From: Alphaproteobacteria bacterium
GTDB lineage: Bacteria; Pseudomonadota; Alphaproteobacteria; Caedimonadales; UBA9215
DNA length: 39,671 nucleotides
Direction of reading: 5' to 3'
Assembly: GCA_024280495.1 (NCBI GenBank)
Contig: JAJRPZ010000052.1
Span: 1 to 39,671 of the forward strand
Shown: positions 33,417 to 39,671 of the stretch, one piece after another
How the letters are laid out: every line of letters begins with the position of its first letter
How positions within the stretch are numbered: position 1 is the stretch's first letter
The notes under the pieces: generated by a model
The model's input: only the letters and a program-made list of their open reading frames with translations
What the model was told of the DNA's origin: nothing
Database searches by the model: none
Program-made: the position numbers and the translations under genes

Positions 33417-34022
33417 TTGTCACAGGAACCCCTTGCCCCTCTCATCAAACTCCTCTCGAAACTTCCTGGTCTTGGGCCACGAAGTGCAAGACGTGCCGTC
33501 ATTCATCTTTTATTGGGCAAGGAAAATTTGATGGCACCCCTTGCAGTTGAAATGCAAAAAGCCGTTGAGGAAATTGAATCTTGTGACACCTGTGGTAATC
33601 TAGACCTCAAGAGCCCTTGTCATATCTGTACTCACCCGGTTCGTGATCAAAACGTGTTGTGTGTGGTGGAATCAGTGGCTGATCTTTGGGCCTTGGAGCG
33701 AAATGCCGTTTTCAAAGGACAGTTTCATGTTTTGGGCGGCAATCTATCAGCCCTTGACGGCGTGGGACCCGATGATTTACGCATCAAAAAGTTATTGGAA
33801 CGTCTCCAAAAAGGGGAAATCCACGAGGTCATTCTTGCCTTAAGCGCGACAATTGATGGGCAAACAACAGCGCATTATATTCAAGATCAAATTCAAGAAT
33901 CAAAGTTTAAAAATAACATTATTATCACTGCCATTGCCCACGGTGTCCCCGTGGGAGGTGAGCTTGACTATCTTGATGAAGGCACCCTCTCAACGGCCCT
34001 TAAATCAAGACGTACCTTTTAG
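33417..34022 (+). CDS. recR: Recombination mediator RecR
   Basis: RecR works with RecO (and RecF) to load RecA at gaps. It has an N-terminal helix-hairpin-helix ('LSKLPGLGPRSARRAVIHLL'), a zinc finger with CxxC pairs ('CDTCGNLDLKSPCHIC'), a Toprim domain ('VLCVVESVADLWALE') and the C-terminal 'ITAIAHGVPVGGELDYLDEG'. No ATG is available: candidates are TTG at 33405, which touches the AAGGA, and TTG at 33417, 12 bases after it. The latter gives 201 residues and workable spacing. A weak TTG start would keep RecR low relative to YbaB. Confidence 0.95.
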   Translation: MSQEPLAPLIKLLSKLPGLGPRSARRAVIHLLLGKENLMAPLAVEMQKAVEEIESCDTCGNLDLKSPCHICTHPVRDQNVLCVVESVADLWALERNAVFKGQFHVLGGNLSALDGVGPDDLRIKKLLERLQKGEIHEVILALSATIDGQTTAHYIQDQIQESKFKNNIIITAIAHGVPVGGELDYLDEGTLSTALKSRRTF

Positions 34023-34179
34023 AATATTCTTTTATGTACTACTACTCATTTCAGAATCGCGGTCTGAAAATCTTGAAGTGAATTGAGAATAAAAAAATAA
34101 GATCGAATTTGCCATTGATGAAGTGAGTTTGGTTGTTTAAACTACAGTCAATGCAACCTGAAATGAAAAGAGGGCTCCC

Positions 34180-34500
34180 ATGAGTTTACAAGCTGTAACT
34201 GATAGCAATTTTGAACAAGATGTTTTAAAACATGATACCCTTGTCCTGGTGGATTTTTGGGCGGAGTGGTGTGGCCCTTGCCGTGCAGTTGCCCCCGTTC
34301 TTGAAGAATTGGCCAGTGAATACCAAGGTCGTGTGAGAATTGTAAAATTGAACATCGATGAAAACCCTGATGCACCTGTGCAACATGGCGTTCGTAGCAT
34401 ACCAACTTTGATGTTATTTAAGGACGGTCAAGTTCTTGAAACACAAGTTGGGGCATTGCCTAAACTTGCTTTATCTGATTGGTTAAATCGCTCCCTTTAA
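34180..34500 (+). CDS. trxA: Thioredoxin
   Basis: This is a 106-residue cytoplasmic thioredoxin with the canonical active site in 'VDFWAEWCGPCRAVAPVL' and cis-proline loop 'VRSIPTLMLFKDG'. It is reduced by TrxB (4701-5666) and supplies electrons to ribonucleotide reductase and other enzymes. AAGAGGG lies about 6 bases before the ATG. It stands alone; a hairpin (34049-34069, 7-bp stem, no T tract) in the 157-bp gap after recR may separate the units, and a terminator overlaps its stop codon. Confidence 0.97.
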   Translation: MSLQAVTDSNFEQDVLKHDTLVLVDFWAEWCGPCRAVAPVLEELASEYQGRVRIVKLNIDENPDAPVQHGVRSIPTLMLFKDGQVLETQVGALPKLALSDWLNRSL

Positions 34501-34513
34501 AAGGAGCTTTTTT
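34490..34513 (+). terminator. Rho-independent terminator of trxA
   Basis: GCTCC (34490-34494) pairs with GGAGC (34503-34507) around an 8-base loop whose TTT/AAA can also pair, followed by six T residues (34508-34513). The trxA stop codon lies inside the loop, so the hairpin begins within the last codons. Confidence 0.8.
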
Positions 34514-34565
34514 CTTGAGGTTATAGTCGTTCCAAAATAAATGACTAAAAATAGGGAGCATTTTT

Positions 34566-36755
34566 CTGAGTATTATACGGAGTAAATCTTTTTTTTCGCG
34601 GTTTAACCGTATTATTGCCCTTATTTACGGATCAGTTACTATTTCTGCTGTTGTTTTATTTAGTTTTCTTTATAGCGACAACTATGAATCCAATATCCAA
34701 AGTATTAATTTACGTCTCTTGGAACAAACTCAATCTTTTAACAATATTTTGCGTGTGCGCTATGACGCCATTAAAGCTATGCAGCGTCAGGCTCAAAAAT
34801 TTTTGAGTCGTGAGTTTGAAGTGTTTGGTAGTCACCTTGAATTTAATATAACTAAAGGAGAAAACACATATTACTTATCAGCACGGGGCGGTGGGCGTGA
34901 GAGCCCCTATGGTATTTTAGTGGGGAAGGGAGATCGGGATAGTATTCCCCATCCCATATTTAAAGAATTACAGATGACCTATTCTTTAATTCCCCTAGTG
35001 AGTGTTTTGAAAAACAGTATCCAAAGTGTGACTGGATTTCACTATACATCAGCCAGCAATTTTTATTTTAGATACCCTTGGAATAATTCTGAGGAAGTTA
35101 AATTTCCGTCACAAATTTATGAAAAAGAATATTACATACGTTCTTTACCAGCTAATAACCGTGAAGATAAAGTTTTTTGGACAGATGTTTTTTTGTCGCC
35201 CATTGAAAAAAAGCTGCTGGTTACCGTCGCGGCACCTGTTTATGAAAACCGTCAGTACAAAGGTGTTGTTGGCCTTGATTTTACTCTGAGTTCCGTTGAT
35301 TTCTTTGTGGAGAATCTCCATCATAATTTAGGTGATTTTTTGGTGGTAAATGATAGTAATACAGTGATTGCCGACCTTGCTATTCGGGATAATCAACACC
35401 ATGAAATTATCCACCTTGATAATACTATCCCAAAAGATTTACTTAGTAACAGTTTTTCAAAAGTGAGCGAGGCAACATTAACCCGCATTGGCGATTATTG
35501 GATTTATGTTGCACACACCTCTTTTGCTCCATGGAAAGTGATTTATTACGTTGATAATAAAAGCGTTGCCCTTCAAACCATTAAAAATATTCTACCAAGC
35601 TTACTCATGGTTATTCTGTTTACGACGATTTTTTTACTTCTAGCAACGCGTTTAGTCGCCCGTGAATTTATTAATCCAGCAGGATTATTAGTGCGTCATA
35701 TTGAAAGACGGGGGCAATTAGATCCTAAAATTATTTCCGAAGTCAGTGCTCCTTGGAAACCGTGGTTCACAGCGATTTCTAATGTATTTTTAGACAATAA
35801 AACCTTGGTTGAAAAACTGGAAAAACACATTGATAAATTAGATGATCAGGTTGCCAAGAGAACGAAAGACCTTTCTCGTCAAAATCAAAAGCTTGAGCTT
35901 GCCCTCCATGATCTTCAAAATGCTCAGTCTCAAATTATCACTCAAGAAAAACTCGCAGGTCTAGGGTCTTTAACTGCTGGTATTGCCCATGAAATACGTA
36001 ATCCTCTAAATTTCATAGTAAATTTTGCCGATAATTCTCGAGTATTTGGAGAAGAAATATCGGAGACCATACAAGGAATTGAATCTCAAATTTCACCTGG
36101 AAATTATGAATCTTTAAAGTATTTAACCCATCATCTTATTAAAAATATGACTAAAATTGAAGAACATGGACGCCGTGCTGATACCATCGTCAATTCTATG
36201 TTAACCCACGCCCATGGAGGAAATGATATTTTGAGGGAGGCTAATTTACAAGAGCTTCTCGATGAAAATATCCTCCTTGGTTTAGCGTCATTTAAACAAA
36301 AAGGATTTAGTCCAGAAGTTACTAGATACTATACAAAAAGCATGACCAATATTTCTGTATATCCTAAGGACTTAGGACGTGTTTTCTTAAATTTAATCAA
36401 TAATGCCTGTTTTATTTTACATGAAAAAAAGAAAAAAAAATCCAGTTTTAAACCAAAAATTCAAGTCAAAATAGAAGATTCTGACAATCATTTAACTATT
36501 CGTGTTCGGGATAATGGAATGGGGATGTCTGATTCCGTAAAGAATAAAATTTTCGAACCCTTTTTTACAACAAAGCCAACGGGGCAAGGCACTGGTTTGG
36601 GTTTGTCCCTGAGTTATGAAATTATAGTACAGCAACATCGGGGGCGTATTTTCATCGAAACTGAATATAAAGAATTTACAGAATTTACCATAGTCTTACC
36701 TAAGGACCTTGCTAATTTACTCAATGATGACGATAATGCAACCATTAGAGTTTAA
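34566..36755 (+). CDS. Cache-domain sensor histidine kinase with a likely CTG start
   Basis: This membrane sensor kinase is 729 residues if started at CTG 34566. Order: first membrane helix (about 13-35, 'RIIALIYGSVTISAVVLFSF'), a periplasmic double-Cache-like sensor ('FWTDVFLSPIEKKLLVTVAA', 'ENRQYKGVVGLDFTLSSVDF'), a second helix (about 340-361), a coiled coil, the phosphoacceptor in 'AGIAHEIRNPLNFIVNF' (H about 475), then ATPase motifs 'LNLINNACFI', 'VRDNGMGMSD', 'EPFFTTK' and 'GTGLGLSLS'. The first standard in-frame start, TTG 34719, would remove the first helix and has no ribosome binding site; AGGGAG lies 7 bases before CTG 34566. No response regulator is adjacent. Confidence 0.8.
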   Translation: MSIIRSKSFFSRFNRIIALIYGSVTISAVVLFSFLYSDNYESNIQSINLRLLEQTQSFNNILRVRYDAIKAMQRQAQKFLSREFEVFGSHLEFNITKGENTYYLSARGGGRESPYGILVGKGDRDSIPHPIFKELQMTYSLIPLVSVLKNSIQSVTGFHYTSASNFYFRYPWNNSEEVKFPSQIYEKEYYIRSLPANNREDKVFWTDVFLSPIEKKLLVTVAAPVYENRQYKGVVGLDFTLSSVDFFVENLHHNLGDFLVVNDSNTVIADLAIRDNQHHEIIHLDNTIPKDLLSNSFSKVSEATLTRIGDYWIYVAHTSFAPWKVIYYVDNKSVALQTIKNILPSLLMVILFTTIFLLLATRLVAREFINPAGLLVRHIERRGQLDPKIISEVSAPWKPWFTAISNVFLDNKTLVEKLEKHIDKLDDQVAKRTKDLSRQNQKLELALHDLQNAQSQIITQEKLAGLGSLTAGIAHEIRNPLNFIVNFADNSRVFGEEISETIQGIESQISPGNYESLKYLTHHLIKNMTKIEEHGRRADTIVNSMLTHAHGGNDILREANLQELLDENILLGLASFKQKGFSPEVTRYYTKSMTNISVYPKDLGRVFLNLINNACFILHEKKKKKSSFKPKIQVKIEDSDNHLTIRVRDNGMGMSDSVKNKIFEPFFTTKPTGQGTGLGLSLSYEIIVQQHRGRIFIETEYKEFTEFTIVLPKDLANLLNDDDNATIRV

Positions 36756-36772
36756 TAGAAAATGAGTAAATT

Positions 36773-38650
36773 ATGAATAACAAACCCGCTCTAGCAGAAA
36801 AAATTTCCTCCCAAGGAAAAATGGCAAACTTAACCCAAGAAGGGCTATTACAGCTTACAGCTTATTTGCTTTCTCAAGGTTTTTCTGGGCTGCTATTACC
36901 TAAAACAGACGCTCATCGCTCAGAATATTGCCCTGATCGGGATAACCTGGTTCAATTTTTAACGGGATTTACTGGAAGTACTGGGTGTGCAGGTCTTGTT
37001 TCAAAGGACTCTCTCCAGGTAAAAGGCGCTGTATTTGTTGATGGTCGTTATACCACCCAAGCCCATGATGAAGTGAATACGGATCAATTTTCCGTTGTGA
37101 ATTACACTGTAAAAGACGTGGCATCTTGGTTTTCAGATTCTTTGAACTCTGGTGATAAAATTGCCTTTGATCCACAACTCTTCTCTCTAAAAGAATATGA
37201 GGCCTATGGCGACCTGCTTTCTCATTATGGTATTGACCTTGTGCCCTTGTCTGAAAATCCTTTGTATGAATTATGGAAAAAACGCCCCGTCGCTGATAAA
37301 TATCCTTTGTCACTTCATCCTATTCAGTATTCAGGTGTGAGTTTTACGGATAAATTACAAGTTATCAGAGATCAAATGAAAAAGGTGAGCTCTTCAAAAA
37401 AAATACCCCTTGATGGTTTCTTTTTAAATTATTCGGAAAGCATTGCTTGGCTTTTCAATGTGCGTGCCCATGATCGCTTGATAACACCTGTTGCTCCCTT
37501 ATATGCTTATGTGCCGTCCAGCGGACCTTGCACGATTTTCATGGATAAATCACAGGATATGAGCGCCTTAATATCTGCATTCGGTATCTCTGTTGTCTTT
37601 AAAGATTATAAAGTTGCTTTTGAAAATAACGGATTATTTTCAGGGAAAAAAATTGCCCTTGATGCTGGAAATGCCACGATATCTATGAAAAATTGCATTG
37701 AATCACAAGGAGGAGAGGTTGTGAAATGCTCTGATTTCTGTGATATTCCACGCTCCTGCAAAAACAAAACAGAACAAGAAGGCGCAGTGGCCGCCCATGT
37801 GCGAGATGGCGTTGCAGTTTGTCATTTATTATCATGGTTAGAGTCGGCAATTGCCAATGATATCATCACTGAATTAGATGTGGTTAACCGTCTGTGGCAA
37901 TGCAGACTCGAGCAAAACCATATCAAAGGATACAGTTTTGATACAATCTCAGGGTCTGGTCCCAATGGTGCCATCGTGCATTATCGTGTATCTGAAAAAA
38001 CAAATCGCACCCTTAAACCTGACGATATTTTTCTTTTGGATTCTGGGGGGCAATATTTGGATGGCACAACGGATATCACCCGTACTATTTCCTTGAATAA
38101 AAAGCCGACTTCGGAACAAAAAGACAGATACACCCGTGTTTTAAAAGGACATATTGCCCTTTCCAGTGTGACGTTTCCAACGGGGACAACGGGATCAAAA
38201 TTGGACCCTCTCGCACGACAATATCTGTGGCAAATTGGAGAAGATTACGCCCACGGAACGGGGCATGGCGTTGGATCTTATTTGGGGGTACACGAAGGCC
38301 CACAACGTATTTCTCCAATTCATAACACCGTGCCTTTGTTACCAGGAATGATCCTCAGTAATGAACCTGGATATTACAAGGTGAATGCCTATGGGATTCG
38401 CATTGAAAATTTGGTGCTTGTTAAAAAGGTAATGGTTAAGTCGTCTCTTAATACTGATGAGTTGTTGTGTTTTGAGAACTTAACCATGGTCCCCATGGAT
38501 AAGTCCTTAATGGAAGTGACTCTTATGTCTCAGCAAGAGGTCAACTGGGTGAATGACTATCATCAACGGGTACACGACACATTGATACCCCTTGTCAATG
38601 AAGAGACTAAAAAATGGCTGCGCCTTGCTACGGAGCCTCTAACTCATTAA
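36773..38650 (+). CDS. pepP: Xaa-Pro aminopeptidase (aminopeptidase P, M24B)
   Basis: This 625-residue cytoplasmic metallopeptidase removes N-terminal residues preceding proline. It is of the long, eukaryote-like three-domain type: two creatinase-like N-terminal domains (about 25-150 and 180-320) and a C-terminal pita-bread domain. Metal ligands are visible in 'LLDSGGQYLDGTTDITRT' (two Asp), 'GTGHGVGSYLGVHEGP' (His), 'LSNEPGYY' (Glu) and 'GIRIENLVLV' (Glu). It starts 18 bases after the kinase stop, so they may be co-transcribed. The symbol is by function; the E. coli PepP form is shorter. Confidence 0.92.
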   Translation: MNNKPALAEKISSQGKMANLTQEGLLQLTAYLLSQGFSGLLLPKTDAHRSEYCPDRDNLVQFLTGFTGSTGCAGLVSKDSLQVKGAVFVDGRYTTQAHDEVNTDQFSVVNYTVKDVASWFSDSLNSGDKIAFDPQLFSLKEYEAYGDLLSHYGIDLVPLSENPLYELWKKRPVADKYPLSLHPIQYSGVSFTDKLQVIRDQMKKVSSSKKIPLDGFFLNYSESIAWLFNVRAHDRLITPVAPLYAYVPSSGPCTIFMDKSQDMSALISAFGISVVFKDYKVAFENNGLFSGKKIALDAGNATISMKNCIESQGGEVVKCSDFCDIPRSCKNKTEQEGAVAAHVRDGVAVCHLLSWLESAIANDIITELDVVNRLWQCRLEQNHIKGYSFDTISGSGPNGAIVHYRVSEKTNRTLKPDDIFLLDSGGQYLDGTTDITRTISLNKKPTSEQKDRYTRVLKGHIALSSVTFPTGTTGSKLDPLARQYLWQIGEDYAHGTGHGVGSYLGVHEGPQRISPIHNTVPLLPGMILSNEPGYYKVNAYGIRIENLVLVKKVMVKSSLNTDELLCFENLTMVPMDKSLMEVTLMSQQEVNWVNDYHQRVHDTLIPLVNEETKKWLRLATEPLTH

Positions 38651-38676
38651 CACTTTAATAAAAACAGGAAATTAAA

Positions 38677-39408
38677 ATGATAAAATTTTTTAAGACAATG
38701 ACTCTCGTTTCAGGAACCATCTTTTTGGCGACTAATGCCGCAAGTGCCCTGACGGCGGAAGCCCGCGATGAAATCGGACGTGCGGCCGTGGATTATATGA
38801 AAAATAACCCTAAATCTTTTACGGAAATAGTAACGGCCGTTCAAGAACATTCTCAAAAAATTGAAAAAAAACGCCAATTGGATTTACTTGCAAAACATCA
38901 AGATGATTTATTTAAGAAAATAACAAATGTACCCATTATTGGCAATAAAAAGGGCACCACGGAAATAGTTCTTTTCATGGATCCTTTCTGTCATTTTTGT
39001 CGCAAATTCGAGAAAACCATTAAGGTTGCTATCAAAGAGAATAAAAACATTAAATTCATTTCTCGTGATATTGCCATCATGCATCCAAAATCTATCATGC
39101 TGATCAAGGCTTTATTAGCTGCGGATCGTCAAGGAAAATACATGGAAATGCAGACCTTGGTTCATAAAGTTACCCCAAAAGTAGAGTCACAAGACCTTTT
39201 AAAATTTGCCGCTGACCTTAAAATGGATGTTACAAAATTCAAGGCAGATATGGATGATAAAAAAACCACAGAAATTCTAAAATCTAATATGGATCTAGCC
39301 GATAACCTTAATATTGAAGCCACTCCAACTTTTATTATTAAAGGAAAAAAATCTATAAATGCAGGATATGTATCATTTGATGAACTAAAAATCCTATTAA
39401 AGAAGTAA
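38677..39408 (+). CDS. DsbA-family thiol-disulfide protein (Com1/BdbD-like)
   Basis: This 243-residue exported thioredoxin-fold oxidoreductase has a signal peptide (about 1-24, ending 'NAASA'), a helical N-terminal region ('RDEIGRAAVDYMKNN', about 29-80), then the DsbA-type domain with active site C105-H-F-C108 in 'FMDPFCHFCRKFE' and cis-proline loop 'IEATPTFIIKG'. Relatives such as Coxiella Com1 sit in the periplasm or outer membrane and form or rearrange disulfides. An AGGAAA motif lies about 7 bases before the ATG. It is 26 bases after the aminopeptidase gene. Confidence 0.92.
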   Translation: MIKFFKTMTLVSGTIFLATNAASALTAEARDEIGRAAVDYMKNNPKSFTEIVTAVQEHSQKIEKKRQLDLLAKHQDDLFKKITNVPIIGNKKGTTEIVLFMDPFCHFCRKFEKTIKVAIKENKNIKFISRDIAIMHPKSIMLIKALLAADRQGKYMEMQTLVHKVTPKVESQDLLKFAADLKMDVTKFKADMDDKKTTEILKSNMDLADNLNIEATPTFIIKGKKSINAGYVSFDELKILLKK

Positions 39409-39417
39409 ATTATATTG

Positions 39418-39440
39418 GCTCTCACTTAAATAATGTGGAC
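39418..39440 (+). repeat. 23-bp repeat (copy of 29204-29226)
   Basis: This is the second copy of the 23-bp unit ending AAATAATGTGGAC, 21 of 23 bases identical. It starts 10 bases after the DsbA-like gene and continues ACCCCCTAATTCTGC, which looks like an insertion-sequence end. The 158 bases from here to the IS256-type gene show no coding frame. Confidence 0.45.
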
Positions 39441-39598
39441 CCCCTAATTCTGCTCAAACCCTTATTTAGAAAGGAATACATCATATCCCTCCGTGTCTAA
39501 AAAGAGTTATAGCTAAAAGTTGTGTATGGGTATTTTTGAGAGAGATTTAGTGGTGTATTCTTAGATGTCCTGAAAAAACGGAATAGGAACACACCACC

Positions 39599-39671
39599 AT
39601 GTCACAAGATAATATAATTTCTTTCAAAAATCCAGCTTCTGAAGTCCCAGATTTACTCACTGAAATTGCGC
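39599..39671 (+). CDS. IS256-family transposase, N-terminal fragment (runs off the right edge)
   Basis: ATG 39599 opens a frame that begins MSQDNIISFKNPASEVPDLL and continues to the window edge with no stop. The opening 'QDNIIS-KNP' followed by 'LTEI' resembles IS256-family transposases of endosymbionts, recalled rather than searched. Only 24 codons are visible, so family and completeness are tentative. The element's left end should lie between about 39440 and 39580, but I cannot place it. Confidence 0.55.
   Translation, partial: MSQDNIISFKNPASEVPDLLTEIA

Noticed and set aside
34049-34069. Hairpin TTTCAGA-ATCGCGG-TCTGAAA after recR as a terminator
   Set aside because: The stem is only 7 bp and no T tract follows; mentioned with trxA but not called as a terminator.

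Overview
The window is AT-rich bacterial DNA, densely coded, and reads as an alphaproteobacterium with a reduced genome. I would guess a host-associated lineage of the Holosporales/Rickettsiales type, but this is inferred from gene content and base composition, not proven. Pointers are an ALAS-type hemA, the alphaproteobacterial short RNase D-kpsF-lptC-lptA-lptB block, dnaX-ybaB-recR, xseB-ispA, decayed IS elements, and pathway genes left without their usual partners. I see no tRNA, rRNA or CRISPR array.

Layout. (1) Positions 1-6370, minus strand: a probable operon of tlpA-like thioredoxin, trxB, a 3-hydroxyisobutyryl-CoA hydrolase, tolB, a DMT exporter, an ABC solute-binding protein and the start of an unrecognised gene. 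(2) 6439-10640, plus strand: a tiny LptM-like lipoprotein, RNase D (with a frameshift), arabinose-5-phosphate isomerase, a fused LptC-LptA protein and LptB. This is an LPS export block, interrupted by a 79-bp MITE-like insertion. (3) 10672-13578: a PAS protein that has lost its kinase half, divergent from a GT4 glycosyltransferase. (4) 13582-14151: a palindromic repeat joined to an internally deleted IS5-family element. (5) 14272-19264: M23 peptidase, YggT, FolD, a CDF metal exporter and a secreted lipase. (6) 19299-26060, minus strand: an esterase, a minimal prepilin peptidase, DUF167, lepA, pheT and pheS. (7) 26170-26579: a second, shorter derivative of the same IS5-family element, next to another copy of the same repeat. 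(8) 26581-31289: hemA, xseA, ispA, xseB and a lineage-specific membrane protein. (9) 31364-39408, plus strand: dnaX, ybaB, recR, trxA, a Cache-domain histidine kinase, aminopeptidase P and a DsbA-like protein. (10) From 39599: the start of an IS256-type transposase running off the window.

The strongest themes are envelope biogenesis (LptC-LptA, LptB, KdsD, TolB, M23, LptM-like, GT4) and periplasmic thiol chemistry (TlpA-like, DsbA-like, with TrxB and TrxA in the cytoplasm). The observations I rate highest are the LptC-LptA fusion, a ten-A run in dnaX placed where slippage would make a gamma-length protein, a histidine kinase whose only well-placed start is CTG, a one-base deletion in rnd, and two IS5-family deletion derivatives each abutting the same 70-bp palindromic repeat. 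No wholly new multi-gene system is evident.
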